Below the pieces are notes generated by a model. The model did not search any database. It was not told the DNA's origin and saw only the letters and a program-made list of their open reading frames with translations. The position numbers and the translations under genes are program-made. This document shows positions 27,866-37,719 of a stretch of DNA of 64,000 nucleotides, in pieces. The stretch's first letter is position 1; each line of letters starts with the position of its first letter. The stretch comes from Azospirillum formosense (GTDB taxonomy: Bacteria > Pseudomonadota > Alphaproteobacteria > Azospirillales > Azospirillaceae), in NCBI RefSeq assembly GCF_040500525.1, contig NZ_CP159402.1:2482501-2546500 (forward strand), read 5' to 3'.

Positions 27866-28576
27866 ATGCTGAGCCTCGCCCTGCGCCGGGTGCTCGCGGT
27901 GGTGCCGGCCCTGCTGGGCCTCGCGCTCGCCGCCGGCGTGGTGGCGGCGCTGGCCGGACCCGGCTGGGCGTCGGCGCTGGGCGCCGTGCTGGCCGCCCTG
28001 CCGGCGACGCTGGCGCTGGTCCTGCCGGCGCTGGCGCTGGGAACCGTGCTCGGCGCCCTGCTCGGCGTCATGGGTGGTGCGGGGGGTGCTGTCCTGGGCG
28101 GCCTGGGGCCGGCCATGCCGGGATTCCTGCTCGCCGCGGTCTTCGCCGCCACAGCCGCGACGGCGCCGGTCCTGCTGGCCCTCGCCGCCCTCGCCCTGCC
28201 CGCCGCCGCCCAGGCCGCGGCGCTCGCCGGCCGGGCGCGGGCCGGCGCGGAGGACACGGTTCTGCTGGCGGCGCGGGGGCGCGGGGTCGACGGCCCCGCC
28301 CTGCTGTGGCGGCTCGCCCTGCCGCTGGGTCTGTCGGCGGCGGCGGGCGGCCTGCGCAGCGCCGTGGCCGGAACGGTGACCGGCGCCGTGGCGGTGGAGA
28401 GCCTGTCCGGGACCGGCCTCTCCGGCGCCGGGCGGCTGTTCGTCGAGGCGGCGCTGGCCGGGGACACCGGCATGGCCGTCGCGGCGCTCGCCGGGCTGTT
28501 CGCCCTCGCCCTGCTGCTGAACGCCCTCGGCGGCGCGCTGCATGGCCGGCTCGACCCGCGCGCCCGGATGGCCTGA
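27866..28576 (+). CDS. Short DppB-like ABC transporter permease
   Basis: A 236-aa protein related to the first permease of oligopeptide/nickel ABC transporters. It begins with the usual MLSLALRRVLAVVPALLG helix, but the periplasmic loop of about 60-70 residues normally following it is absent, and the sequence jumps to the ALPATLALVLPALALG helix. The EAA region (DTVLLAARGRGVDGPALLWRLALP) and a VESLSGTGLSGAGRLF stretch remain. Composition is extreme (Ala/Leu/Gly). The stop overlaps the start of the frameshifted second permease. Confidence 0.72.
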   Translation: MLSLALRRVLAVVPALLGLALAAGVVAALAGPGWASALGAVLAALPATLALVLPALALGTVLGALLGVMGGAGGAVLGGLGPAMPGFLLAAVFAATAATAPVLLALAALALPAAAQAAALAGRARAGAEDTVLLAARGRGVDGPALLWRLALPLGLSAAAGGLRSAVAGTVTGAVAVESLSGTGLSGAGRLFVEAALAGDTGMAVAALAGLFALALLLNALGGALHGRLDPRARMA

Positions 28577-29381
28577 TGCACGGACCCGCCGGCACCGAGT
28601 CCCGCACCGACCCGCACTGGCGCGACGGCCCCTGGCAGAAGGCCGGGCAGCGGCTGACCGCGCACCGGCCCGCCGCCGTGGGTCTGGCCGTTCTCGCGGC
28701 GCTGATGCTGGCGGTCGCGGCCGGCCTCGTTGCCGGGGGGGCCCGGTGGGGGCGGCGCTCGCCGCCGGGCATCAGAGCCTGACCTTCGCGCTGCTCGCCG
28801 GGCTTGGCGGGGCCGCCCTCGGCCTGCTCTGGGCCGCCACAGCGGTTGCCCTGGGCGAGCGGGCGGAGCGGGCGATGATGGCGCCCGCCATCGCCCTGGC
28901 CGGCCTGCCCCTGGCGCTGGCCCTGCCGCTGGCCGGCGGGCTGCTGGGCCCGGAACGCGGGCTGGCGCCGATGGCCGTGATGACGGCCCTGATCGCCGCC
29001 CCGGCGGTGGCCGCCATCGCGCGGGACGAGCTGCGCGCCCTGCTGCGGCGAGAGTTCCTGAGCGCCGTCCAGGCCGCCGGAATACCCAATGGGCGCCGGC
29101 TGCGCCGCCACATCCTGCCCAACGCGGTCCTGCCGCTCGCCGCGGCGGCCTGGACGGCCCTTCCCCGCGCCCTGATGGCGGAAAGCCTCGCCAGCCTGCT
29201 CGGCCTCGGCCTGCCCGACGGTGTGACCGGCTGGGGGACCGCCATCGGCGCGGCGGCGCGGTCGGGCGACGGCACCGCGCTGGCCGGGCCGGCGCTGCTT
29301 CTGGCGCTGACCCTGTGGGCGCTGCACGGGGTCGGCGACGGGATGCGGCTGGCCTTCGCCACGGCCGGGGGGCGCCGGTGA
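28576..29381 (+). pseudogene. DppC-like ABC transporter permease, frameshifted
   Basis: The frame from ATG 28576 encodes a typical DppC start (WQKAGQRLTAHRPAAVGLAVLAAL) but ends after about 65 codons. The rest of the permease (ALLAGLGGAALGLLWAAT, EAA-like EFLSAVQAAGIPNGRRLRRHILPNAVLP, MAESLASLLGLGLPDGVTGW) is in another frame up to 29381. The switch falls at a run of seven G at 28735-28741; one extra G would join the halves. Either an inactivating mutation or a homopolymer sequencing error. The usual periplasmic loop is also missing. The terminal TGA overlaps the ATPase GTG start. Confidence 0.75.
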
Positions 29382-31069
29382 GCGGATCGGGAGAGAGTGC
29401 GCCGCTGCGGGTGGAGGGGCTGTCCCTGCTGACCGGCCGCGACATCCTGCTCGACCGGCTGAGCTTCGCCGTCGAGTCCGGGGCGGTGCTGGCCCTGTCG
29501 GGCGGCGCCGGGGCGGGCAAGACGCTGCTGCTGCGCGCGCTGGCCGGGCTGGCCCCGAAGGGCGTCACGGTGCTGGGGGACATCCACATCCGGGGGCGGC
29601 GTATCCTGGTGACCCAGGACGGCGCCCTGGACCCGCTGCGCACGCTCGGCGCCCAGTTTGTGGATCTGCTAGCCCGCCAGTCGGGACTGGACGAGCGCAC
29701 CGCCCTGCGCCGCGCCGCCGAGGCGCTGGAGCGCTTCCAGGTGCCCGCCGCGGCGCGCCAGCTGGCGCTCCACCCGCACGAGCTGGGCGAGGCGCTGCGC
29801 TGGCGCGCCGCGCTGGCGCTGGCCATGGCGGCGGAGCCGGCGCTGCTGCTCGCCGACGCCCCCGCCGCCGCGCTCGACCCCACCCAGCGCGCCCGCCTGC
29901 TGGGCGATCTCGCCGCCTGGACGCGGGAGACGGGAACGGCGCTGCTGCTGGCCGGACGCCCCCAGGGCGACCCGGCCCGCTCCGGTCTGGCCGACCGCCG
30001 GCTGTGTCTTGCCCGAGGCCGCCTGGAGGCGCCGGCGGAGGGCCCCGCCCCCGCCCCGCCCCCGGCGGAGCCGGCGCCCTCCGGCCCGCCCGTTCTGTCG
30101 GTGCGCGACCTGCGCGTCGCCTTTCCGCTGGGGCGGGGCTGGCGCGGCGAGGAGCGCTGGCTGACCGTCGTGGACGGCCTGTCCATCGAGCTGGCCGAGG
30201 GCGAGACGCTGGCCCTGCTCGGCGAGACGGGCAGCGGCAAGTCGGTGCTGGCCCGCGCCATCCTGCGGCTGGTGCCGCCGGTCGGCGGGCGGGTGTCCTG
30301 GCTCGGCACCGACCTCGCCGCCGCCCCGCCGGAGGCGATGCGCCGGGCGCGGCGGGATCTGCAAATCCTCTTCCCCGATCCGCTGGCCGCCTTCGACCCG
30401 CTGATGACCATCGGCGCGCAGTTCGCCGAGACGCTGGAGTCGCTGCGGCCCGCCCCATCCGCCGCCAACCACGCCGCGCGGCTGGCCGAGGCGCTGGAGG
30501 AGGTCGGGTTGCCCGCCGCGGTCCTCGACCTCTATCCGGGTTCGCTCCTTCCGGCGGAGGCGGCGCGCGCCGGGCTGGCCCACGCCCTGCTGCCGGAGCC
30601 GCGCCTTCTGGTCTGCGACGAGCCGGCGGCGGCGCTCGACGGGGCGGAGCGGGCCGATTTCCTCGCCCTGCTGCAGGCGATCCGCCGCCGCCGCCGGCTG
30701 GCCCTGCTCTACGCCACCCAGGACGCGGCGGAGGGCCTGCGGATCGCGCGGCGGGCGCTGGTGCTCCTGCTCGGCCGGATCGTCGAGTCGGCGGACAGCG
30801 CGGTGCTGGCGGCCGGGGCGCGCCACCCCTACAGCCGCGCGCTGATCGCGGCGGCCGGCTTGGCTCGCCCGGCGTTGCACGGCGATCCGCCGTCCCCCCT
30901 GCGCCCGCCGACCGGCTGCGCCCTGCGGCTGCGCTGCCCGCTCGCCCATGACGGCTGCGCCCAGGTCCCGCCATCGCTCGACCCCGTGGCGCCCGGCCAC
31001 CGAGTCGCCTGCCATGTCGCGCAGGACGAGGCTCAAGACGGCGCTCAGGTTGGCGCAAAAGCCCCCTAA
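29378..31069 (+). CDS. Fused DppD-DppF-like ABC ATPase with degenerate motifs
   Basis: 563 aa with two nucleotide-binding domains. Domain 1: Walker A GGAGAGKT is intact, but the signature is HELGEAL rather than LSGGQ and Walker B ends LLADAP, lacking the catalytic Glu. Domain 2: Walker A GETGSGKS and Walker B LLVCDEP are intact, but the Q-loop Gln is Pro (LFPDP), the signature is degraded (GSLLPAEAAR) and the switch His is Gln (YATQDA). A C-terminal TGCALRLRCPLAHDGC oligopeptide-ATPase segment is present. ATP hydrolysis looks doubtful. GTG start overlaps the permease stop by 4 bp. Confidence 0.82.
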   Translation: MSGSGESAPLRVEGLSLLTGRDILLDRLSFAVESGAVLALSGGAGAGKTLLLRALAGLAPKGVTVLGDIHIRGRRILVTQDGALDPLRTLGAQFVDLLARQSGLDERTALRRAAEALERFQVPAAARQLALHPHELGEALRWRAALALAMAAEPALLLADAPAAALDPTQRARLLGDLAAWTRETGTALLLAGRPQGDPARSGLADRRLCLARGRLEAPAEGPAPAPPPAEPAPSGPPVLSVRDLRVAFPLGRGWRGEERWLTVVDGLSIELAEGETLALLGETGSGKSVLARAILRLVPPVGGRVSWLGTDLAAAPPEAMRRARRDLQILFPDPLAAFDPLMTIGAQFAETLESLRPAPSAANHAARLAEALEEVGLPAAVLDLYPGSLLPAEAARAGLAHALLPEPRLLVCDEPAAALDGAERADFLALLQAIRRRRRLALLYATQDAAEGLRIARRALVLLLGRIVESADSAVLAAGARHPYSRALIAAAGLARPALHGDPPSPLRPPTGCALRLRCPLAHDGCAQVPPSLDPVAPGHRVACHVAQDEAQDGAQVGAKAP

Positions 31070-31219
31070 CCCTCCCGCCGGAGCCCGGCGGCGCCTTGGG
31101 CGCGGCCGCAATTCCGTCCCAAAAAGGTCTGAAACTGCGCGGGTTGGCAAGGAGGCGGGCACGGGATAACGTCCCCGGCCTTCACGCCCGCATTGCTGAA
31201 ATCACGAAAAAGGACAGGG

Positions 31220-33556
31220 ATGCTTCGCGCACGCACCCGGTGGACGGCCCCCTGCATGGGCGCACTCGCCGTCCTTCTGCTGCTTCTCGCCGGCTTCGCC
31301 GCGCCGTCGCTGGCCGCCGGCCCCGTTCCGGGCGCCGCCATGCCGGCCCCCGCCGCCGCGGCCCCGGCGGAACCCGCCGCCTCGCCCGATCCGACGCCCG
31401 AGCAGATGCAGGCGATGATCACGACGCTGGAGGACCCGGCGGCCCGCGCCCGGCTGGTCGAGCAGCTGAAGGCGCTGGTCGCCGCGCAGAAGGGGCTGGA
31501 GCAGGCCAAGGCCGAGGAGGCCCCGGCGGCCAGCACCCTGCCCGAGACCATCGGGGCCAGCGCCCTGTCCTTCCTGGCCGAGCGCATGGACGTGCTGAGC
31601 CGCCAGCTCGTCCAGGTCGGCAACGTGTTCAAGGAGCTGCCCGGCGCCATCGAGTGGGCGAACCGGCAGATGGTCGACCAGTCCGCCCGCGACCGCTGGG
31701 TGCAGATCGCCATCCAACTGACGATGATCCTGACCGCCGGGCTGGCGATCGGGCGCTTCGTCGGCTGGCTGCTCGCCCGCCCGCGCAACGCGCTGGCCGC
31801 CCGCCGGGGCACGACGGCGCTGGTGCGCCTGCCGCTGCTGCTCGGCCGGGCGCTGCTGGAGCTGGCGCCCATCGCCGCCTTCATCGTCGTCGGCTACGCC
31901 ATCCTGTCGGTCAGCGAGCCGGGGCCGCGCGTCCGGCTGGTCGCGCTGGCCGTCATCAACGCCACCGTCATCCTGCAGATCCTGCTGGTCGCCGCCCGCA
32001 TCCTGATCTCCCCCTTCGCGCCCTCCCTGCGGCTGGTGCGGATGGGCGACGCCAACGCGCTGCGCCTCTACCGCTGGGTCCGCCGGCTGGCCGCGGTCGG
32101 CGTCTACGGCTATTTCCTGGCCGAGGGCGCCTATGTGCTGGGCCTGCCGCTCGGCGCCTACGGCGCGCTGCTGAAGCTGCTGGGGCTGGCGATCGCCGGC
32201 ATGCTGATCGCGCTGATCCTGCAGAACCGCCGCATCGTCGCCGACTGGATGCACGGCAACCCGCTGTCGGGCGACGGCGACCCGGCGGCCACCGCGGAGC
32301 GCGAGTCGGAGGGCCAGGGCGCCGTCCTGCGCTCCGCCCGCCGCCGCTTCGCCGACGTCTGGCACGTCCTGGCGATCATCTATGTCGTGGTGACCTTCGG
32401 CGTCTGGGTGCTGAACGTCTATGGCGGGTTCGAGTATCTGGCCCGCGCCACCGGCATCACCATCCTGGTCGCGGTGATCGCCCGGCTGCTGGTCAACGGC
32501 ATCAACCGCGGCCTGCGCCGCGGCCTGCGCATGGTCCCGGAAAGCCAGGGCGCCCTGCCGCCGCTGAAGGACCGCGCGTCCCTCTACCTGCCCTTCCTGC
32601 ACCGGGCGGTGAAGACGGTGATCTGGGTCGGTGCCGCGATGATGATCCTCTACGGTTGGGGCTTCGACACGCTGGCCTGGACGGACACCCGGCTCGGCCA
32701 GCGCATCCTGCGCAGCACGGTGACCATCGGCCTCCTGTTCGTCGGCTCCGTCATCGCCTGGGAGGTGGTGAGCGCGATGATCGAGCGCTTCCTCGCCTCC
32801 ACCGACCGCAACGGCACGCGGATCGAGCGCAGCGCGCGGGTGCGCACCCTGCTGCCGCTGCTGCGCAACGCCTTCCTGATCGTCCTGGTCACCATGGTGT
32901 CGCTGATCACCCTGTCGGAACTGGGCGTCAACATCGCGCCGCTGCTGGCCGGTGCCGGTGTGGTCGGTCTGGCCGTCGGCTTCGGATCGCAGACCCTGGT
33001 CAAGGACATCATCACCGGCCTGTTCATCCTGTTCGAGGACAGCATCTCCATCGGCGACGTGGTGGACGTCGGCGGCGGCCATTCCGGCTCGGTGGAGGCC
33101 ATCTCCATCCGCTCGATCCGGCTGCGCGACGGCTCGGGCGCCATCCACACCGTGCCCTTCAACTCGGTCAGCACCGTCAAGAACATGTCGAAGGACTTCT
33201 CCTACGCCCTGTTCGAGGTGCGCGTCGCCTACCGCGAGGACCCCGACCGCGTGATCGAGCTGTTGAAGGACATCGGCGCCAGCCTGCAATCCGACACCCA
33301 GTTCGCGCCCGACATCATGGGGCCGCTGGAGGTGATGGGCCTGGACAAGTTCCAGCCCGACTCGACCCAGCTCATCACCGCGCGCTTCAAGACCCGCCCG
33401 ACCAAGCAGTGGGGCGTGTCGCGCGAGTTCAACCGTCGCATGAAGAAGCGTTTCGACGAGCTGGGGGTGGAGGTGCCGACCGGCTCCATGCAGCTCATCG
33501 TCGGGGGCAATCACCCCGACCGCGCCCTGGCCGAGGCGCTCAGCCAGGGTTCGTGA
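31220..33556 (+). CDS. Mechanosensitive ion channel (MscS family), large form
   Basis: Tension-gated channel protecting against osmotic down-shock. 778 aa: signal peptide (cleavage near APSLAAG, residue 35), a periplasmic Pro/Ala and coiled-coil segment to about residue 165, then several membrane helices, and a C-terminal MscS core. The pore-lining helix has the Gly/Ala pattern APLLAGAGVVGLAVGFGSQTL, followed by the beta-domain FILFEDSISIGDVVDVGG and SIRSIRLRDGSGAIHTVPF. The ATG at 31220 has AGGA upstream. Resembles YbdG/YjeP-like long MscS proteins. Confidence 0.92.
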   Translation: MLRARTRWTAPCMGALAVLLLLLAGFAAPSLAAGPVPGAAMPAPAAAAPAEPAASPDPTPEQMQAMITTLEDPAARARLVEQLKALVAAQKGLEQAKAEEAPAASTLPETIGASALSFLAERMDVLSRQLVQVGNVFKELPGAIEWANRQMVDQSARDRWVQIAIQLTMILTAGLAIGRFVGWLLARPRNALAARRGTTALVRLPLLLGRALLELAPIAAFIVVGYAILSVSEPGPRVRLVALAVINATVILQILLVAARILISPFAPSLRLVRMGDANALRLYRWVRRLAAVGVYGYFLAEGAYVLGLPLGAYGALLKLLGLAIAGMLIALILQNRRIVADWMHGNPLSGDGDPAATAERESEGQGAVLRSARRRFADVWHVLAIIYVVVTFGVWVLNVYGGFEYLARATGITILVAVIARLLVNGINRGLRRGLRMVPESQGALPPLKDRASLYLPFLHRAVKTVIWVGAAMMILYGWGFDTLAWTDTRLGQRILRSTVTIGLLFVGSVIAWEVVSAMIERFLASTDRNGTRIERSARVRTLLPLLRNAFLIVLVTMVSLITLSELGVNIAPLLAGAGVVGLAVGFGSQTLVKDIITGLFILFEDSISIGDVVDVGGGHSGSVEAISIRSIRLRDGSGAIHTVPFNSVSTVKNMSKDFSYALFEVRVAYREDPDRVIELLKDIGASLQSDTQFAPDIMGPLEVMGLDKFQPDSTQLITARFKTRPTKQWGVSREFNRRMKKRFDELGVEVPTGSMQLIVGGNHPDRALAEALSQGS

Positions 33557-33563
33557 CGCGCGC

Positions 33564-33597
33564 GATGCCGGCGGTCAATCCAGTGACCGCCGGCATC
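33564..33597. terminator. Palindrome between convergent genes, possible two-way terminator
   Basis: Perfect 14-bp inverted repeat GATGCCGGCGGTCA / TGACCGCCGGCATC with a 6-bp loop, starting 8 bp after the MscS stop and overlapping the stop codon of the convergent permease gene. No U tract on either side. Confidence 0.55.
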
Positions 33598-36121
33598 AAT
33601 CGTTGCGCAGCAGCGGGGCGGAGGGCTGGCCGAGCGCCCGCCACGTCCCGAGGAAGCCGAAGGCCAGCGTGATCGCGGTGCTGAGCAGCGCCGTGGTCAG
33701 CACCGCCGACGGCAGGAACGTCCAGTCCCAGCGCATCAGGAAGGTCATCACCGCCCAGGCGGTGATGGTGCCGATGACCCCGGCGATGGCCGCGGTCAGG
33801 ATGCCCAGCAGCCCGTATTCCAGCAGGAACGCCTTCAGCACGTCGGCCCGGGTGGCGCCCAGCACCTTCAGCACCACGGCGTCGTAGACCCGGCGGCGGT
33901 GCCCGGCGGCGACCGCGCCGGCCAGCACCAGCGTGCCGGCGGCCAGCGTGATGCCCGCGGTGATGCGCACCGCCATGCCGATGTGGCCCAGCATGGTGCC
34001 CACCGTGTCCAGCGCGTCCTTCACCCGCACCAGCGTCACGTTGGGGAAGCGCTGCAGGACGGAGCGCTGCACCTCCGGCTCCGCCTGCGGCGTGCTGCGG
34101 ACGGTGGCGATCCAGGTCTGCGGCGCGCGCTCCAGCGTGCCCGGCGCGAAGACCATCGTGAAGTTGATGGCGAGCGTCGAGAAGTCGGCGGCGCGGACGT
34201 TGGCGACCTTCGCCTTGATGGTGCGGCCCAGGATGTTGACGCCCAGCGTGGCGCCGGGGCCGATGCCGAAGGCGTTCGCCACGTTCTGGTGGATCGAGAT
34301 CAGCGGCGCGCCCTTGTAGTCCTCCGGCCACCAGGAGCCGGCGACGATCTCCGAATGCTCGGGCAGCTTGGCGGAGTAGGTCACGCCGCGGTCGCCGGAC
34401 AGCACCCAGGACTGCTCGGGGTTGATCAACGCCTTTTCCGCCGGCTGGCCGTTCACCGTCTCGATCCGCCCCCGCAAGGACGGCACCGCCTCGAACCCGC
34501 TGGTGCCCGGCAGGGCGGCGAGCGTCTGCTTCAGAGGCTCGAACTGGTCGGGCTGGATGTCCACGAAGAAGAAGCTGGGCGCGTCCTTGGGGATCGTCTC
34601 GTTGACCCGGCGGGAGAAGTTGCCCTCGATCAGCGCGATGGCGACCAAGACGGTCAGGCCGAGGCCGAGCGACAGGACCACCGCCCCGGTCGGGTTGCCC
34701 GGCCGGTGCAGGTTGGCGAGCGCCAGCCGCAGCCCCGGACGGCGCGGCCGCCCCGCCGCCGCGGCCCCGCGCACCACCAGCCACGCCGCCACGCGGAAGG
34801 CGAGGAAGGTGGCGATGGAGCCGCCGACGAACCAGGCGGCGAACATTTTGTTGTGGGCGGTGGCAACGGCGAGCCCGGCCAGCGCCGCAACGGTCAGCGC
34901 CATCGCCGCCAGATAGACGGCGCGCGGACGGCCGCCGGCGGGGGCGACCACGTCGCGGAACTGCGCCGCCGCCGGCACCTCCCGCGCGCGGCCCAGCGGC
35001 CACAGCGAGAAGGTCAGCGCGGTCAGCAGGCCGTAGAGCGCGGCCAGCGCCAGGGCGCCGGGGTAGACGCCGATCCGCGTGGGCACCGGCAGCACCTGAT
35101 CGAGCAGCGACCCCAGCCCCAGCGGCGTCACGGCGCCGAGCAGCAGCCCCAGCAGGATGCCCAGCCCCGACAAGGCAAGGATCTGCAGCAGATAGACCTG
35201 GAAGACCAGATCGCCGGGCGCGCCCAGGCATTTCAGCGTGGCGATGGTGCGGGCGCGCGAATCGAGATGGCTGCGCACCGCGTTGCCCACCCCGACCCCG
35301 CCGACCAGCAGGGCGGTCAGCCCGACCAGAGTCAGGAACAGCGTCATGCGGTCGATGAAGCGCTCGATCTGCGGGGAGGCGTTGGTGAAGTCGCGGACCC
35401 GCCAGCCGGCGTCGGGGAAGCGCGCCGTCAGCGCCGTCTGCCACGCCGCCACGTCGGTGCCCGGCGGCAGGGCCAGCTTGGCGGTCCAATAGACGATGCT
35501 GCCGGGCTGGAGCAGGCCGGTGCCCTCCAGCGACGGCAGGGCGATCATCACCCGCGGGCCCAGCGAGAAGGCGCCGTTGGAGGCGCGGTCCGGCTCCCGC
35601 GTCAGGACGCCCCGCACGGCGAATTCCCCCTCGCCCAGCCGCAGCGTGTCGCCGGTCTTCAGCCCCAGCCGGTCGAGCAGCCCGTCCTCGACCAGAGCGC
35701 CCCAGCGTCCGTCGCGGTTGGCCAAAGCCCTGTGCAGGTCACCCTCCGGCGCCAGAGCGACGGAGCCGTAGAGCGGGTAAACGCCGTCCACCGCCTTCAG
35801 CTCCACCAGCGTGGACCGCTCGTCGTCGGCGGAGCGGGCCATGGCGCGCATGTCCACCGATTGCGACAGGCGCCCGGCCTGTTCCAGCCAGGCGCGCTGC
35901 TCGTCGGTCGGCGGCGCGTAGATCTGCCGCAGCGCGACGTCGCCGCCCAGGATCGCCCGCCCGTCCGCCTGCAGGCCCGACAGCACGCCGCCGGACACCG
36001 AGTTGACCGCGGCGATGGCCGCGACGCCCAGCGTCAGGCAGGCCAGGAAGATGCGGAACCCCTTCAGCCCCCCGCGCAGCTCGCGGCGGGCCAGACGGAA
36101 GGCGAGGGCGAGGTTGGTCAT
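33596..36121 (-). CDS. FtsX-type ABC transporter permease (YbbP-like)
   Basis: An 841-aa permease with about ten membrane segments and two FtsX-like domains ([24 protein letters not shown] and the C-terminal [20 protein letters not shown]...[15 protein letters not shown]). The N-terminus ([26 protein letters not shown]) is typical of YbbP. It pairs with the ATPase gene upstream on the same strand; as in E. coli ybbAP, an arylesterase gene is divergent. Substrate unknown; lipid or envelope-related export has been proposed for the family. Confidence 0.9.
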   Translation of the reverse strand: MTNLALAFRLARRELRGGLKGFRIFLACLTLGVAAIAAVNSVSGGVLSGLQADGRAILGGDVALRQIYAPPTDEQRAWLEQAGRLSQSVDMRAMARSADDERSTLVELKAVDGVYPLYGSVALAPEGDLHRALANRDGRWGALVEDGLLDRLGLKTGDTLRLGEGEFAVRGVLTREPDRASNGAFSLGPRVMIALPSLEGTGLLQPGSIVYWTAKLALPPGTDVAAWQTALTARFPDAGWRVRDFTNASPQIERFIDRMTLFLTLVGLTALLVGGVGVGNAVRSHLDSRARTIATLKCLGAPGDLVFQVYLLQILALSGLGILLGLLLGAVTPLGLGSLLDQVLPVPTRIGVYPGALALAALYGLLTALTFSLWPLGRAREVPAAAQFRDVVAPAGGRPRAVYLAAMALTVAALAGLAVATAHNKMFAAWFVGGSIATFLAFRVAAWLVVRGAAAAGRPRRPGLRLALANLHRPGNPTGAVVLSLGLGLTVLVAIALIEGNFSRRVNETIPKDAPSFFFVDIQPDQFEPLKQTLAALPGTSGFEAVPSLRGRIETVNGQPAEKALINPEQSWVLSGDRGVTYSAKLPEHSEIVAGSWWPEDYKGAPLISIHQNVANAFGIGPGATLGVNILGRTIKAKVANVRAADFSTLAINFTMVFAPGTLERAPQTWIATVRSTPQAEPEVQRSVLQRFPNVTLVRVKDALDTVGTMLGHIGMAVRITAGITLAAGTLVLAGAVAAGHRRRVYDAVVLKVLGATRADVLKAFLLEYGLLGILTAAIAGVIGTITAWAVMTFLMRWDWTFLPSAVLTTALLSTAITLAFGFLGTWRALGQPSAPLLRND

Positions 36122-36171
36122 GGCGGCGTCCGGTGGGGGTGTGGATTGGCGGTGGGGAATGGTCGCGTCGG

Positions 36172-36210
36172 GCCCCCACCCAACCCTCCCCCGCTTTCGC
36201 AGGGGAAAGG
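36172..36210. repeat. Short copy of the CCCTCCCCC extragenic repeat
   Basis: The sequence CCCCCACCCAACCCTCCCCC followed by GCTTTCGCAGGGGAAAGG between the ATPase and permease genes. It matches the left half of the elements near 8.5 and 46.9 kb (ACCC..CCCTCCCCCGCTTTCGC) and looks truncated. Confidence 0.6.
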
Positions 36211-36225
36211 ATTCTTAAAAAGCGC

Positions 36226-36966
36226 TCAGTCCCCCGCCACGCGGACGCGCTCGGCGCGGGCGGCCATGCCGTCGTCGACGATGCGTCCGTCGGTCAGGCG
36301 CACGGTGCGGTCGCAGCGGTCGGCCAGGGACGGGTCGTGGGTGATCAGCACCAGCGTCGTGCCCCGCCGCTCGGCGAGGTCGAACAGCAGCTCCACGATG
36401 GTGGCGCCGGTGCCGATGTCGAGGTTGCCGGTCGGCTCGTCGGCCAGGAGCAGCGACGGCTCGGCGACGAAGGCGCGGGCCAGGGCGACGCGCTGCTGCT
36501 CGCCACCGGAGAGCTGGCCCGGATAGTGGCTCAGCCGGTGGCCCAGCCCGACCGCCTCCAGCCCGGAGCGCGCGCGGTCGAAGGCGTCGGCGGCCCCGGC
36601 GAACTCCAGGGGGATGGCGACATTCTCCAGCGCGGTCATCGTCGGCACGAGGTGGAAAGCCTGGAAGACGATCCCCACATGGTCGCGGCGGAAGCGCGCA
36701 AGCCCGTCCTCGTCCAGCCGGCCCAGATCCTGTCCGGCGACGCGCACGGTCCCGCCCGTGGGACGTTCCAGCCCGGCCATGACCATCATCATGGTCGATT
36801 TGCCGGAGCCCGACGGGCCGACCACGCCGACCCGTTCACCGGGCTGGATGCGGAGATTCAAGCCTCTCAGGATGTTGACGGGTCCGGCCGCGCTGTCCAA
36901 TCTCAGATGCACCTCGTCGAGATCGACGATGGCAGAGGCAACGGAATCGGGTCGGGACATTGGCAT
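36226..36966 (-). CDS. ABC transporter ATP-binding protein (YbbA/LolD-like)
   Basis: A 246-aa ATPase of the macrolide-exporter/LolD class. Walker A is GPSGSGKS, signature [15 protein letters not shown], Walker [13 protein letters not shown], and the switch His is in [11 protein letters not shown]; all intact. Start uncertain between ATGs at 36966 and 36960. It is 104 bp upstream of the permease gene and forms the exporter with it. Confidence 0.93.
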   Translation of the reverse strand: MPMSRPDSVASAIVDLDEVHLRLDSAAGPVNILRGLNLRIQPGERVGVVGPSGSGKSTMMMVMAGLERPTGGTVRVAGQDLGRLDEDGLARFRRDHVGIVFQAFHLVPTMTALENVAIPLEFAGAADAFDRARSGLEAVGLGHRLSHYPGQLSGGEQQRVALARAFVAEPSLLLADEPTGNLDIGTGATIVELLFDLAERRGTTLVLITHDPSLADRCDRTVRLTDGRIVDDGMAARAERVRVAGD

Positions 36967-37018
36967 GCGTCTCTGGAACGGGCGGGGGAACGGGCGGGAA
37001 AACCTCACGCCATATGGC

Positions 37019-37714
37019 ATGGTGCGCCGCCATTTCAACACGGCCCTCCTTCGCTCGGGGCTGGCCGCTCTCGCCGTCGTTGCGGGGCTTGGCGGGGGAC
37101 TCGGCATGACCGCGCCCGCGCTCGCCCAGAGCGGTGCGGCGAAGGGCCCCTACACCCTGCTGGCGCTCGGCGACAGCCTGACCGCCGGCTACGGCCTCCC
37201 CGAAGCCCAGGCCTTCACCGTGCAGTTGCAGGCGGCGTTGCGGGCGAAGGGCTACGACGTGACCGTCGTCAACGCCGGCGTGTCGGGCGACACCACGGCG
37301 GGCGGCCTGTCGCGGCTCGACTGGGCGCTGGCCGACAAGCCGGACGCCGTGCTGGTGGAACTGGGGGCGAACGATATGCTGCGCGGGCTCGACCCCGCTG
37401 CGGCGCGCGCCAACCTCGACGCCATCCTCAAGCGGCTGACCGGCGAGAAGTTGCCCGTGCTGCTGGCCGGCATGTACGCGTCGCCCAGCCTGGGCCGCGC
37501 GTACGGGGACCGCTTCAACGCCATTTACCCCGATCTGGCAAAGGCGTACGACGTACAGCTCTACCCGTTCTTCCTGGACGGCGTGGCGGCGGACGCCGCG
37601 CTGAACCAGCCCGACGGCATCCATCCCAACGCGGCCGGCGTGAAGGTGATTGTGGAGCGCATCACGCCCCACGTCGCCCGCCTTCTGGACGGCATCGCCA
37701 AGAGCGGAGACTAA
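37019..37714 (+). CDS. Arylesterase / GDSL-family lysophospholipase (TesA-like)
   Basis: Secreted SGNH hydrolase, 231 aa. Signal peptide with a hydrophobic core (LLRSGLAALAVVAGLGGGLG) and AxA-type cleavage near APALAQ. Catalytic blocks: LALGDSLTAGYGLP (nucleophile Ser), the Gly in NAGVSGDT, GANDML (oxyanion Asn) and DGIHPNAAG (Asp and His). Divergent from the YbbAP-like exporter genes, the same arrangement as E. coli tesA-ybbA. The FIST gene starts 5 bp after its stop, so they share an mRNA. Confidence 0.93.
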   Translation: MVRRHFNTALLRSGLAALAVVAGLGGGLGMTAPALAQSGAAKGPYTLLALGDSLTAGYGLPEAQAFTVQLQAALRAKGYDVTVVNAGVSGDTTAGGLSRLDWALADKPDAVLVELGANDMLRGLDPAAARANLDAILKRLTGEKLPVLLAGMYASPSLGRAYGDRFNAIYPDLAKAYDVQLYPFFLDGVAADAALNQPDGIHPNAAGVKVIVERITPHVARLLDGIAKSGD

Positions 37715-37719
37715 CACCC

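Noticed and set aside
25233..27872. Long plus-strand open frame opposite the PLD-VTT gene
   Set aside because: No motif and shadow-type composition; both HKD motifs are on the minus strand.
31202..33514. Long minus-strand open frame opposite the MscS gene
   Set aside because: Asp/Gln/His-rich shadow frame; the plus strand has signal peptide, membrane helices and MscS motifs.
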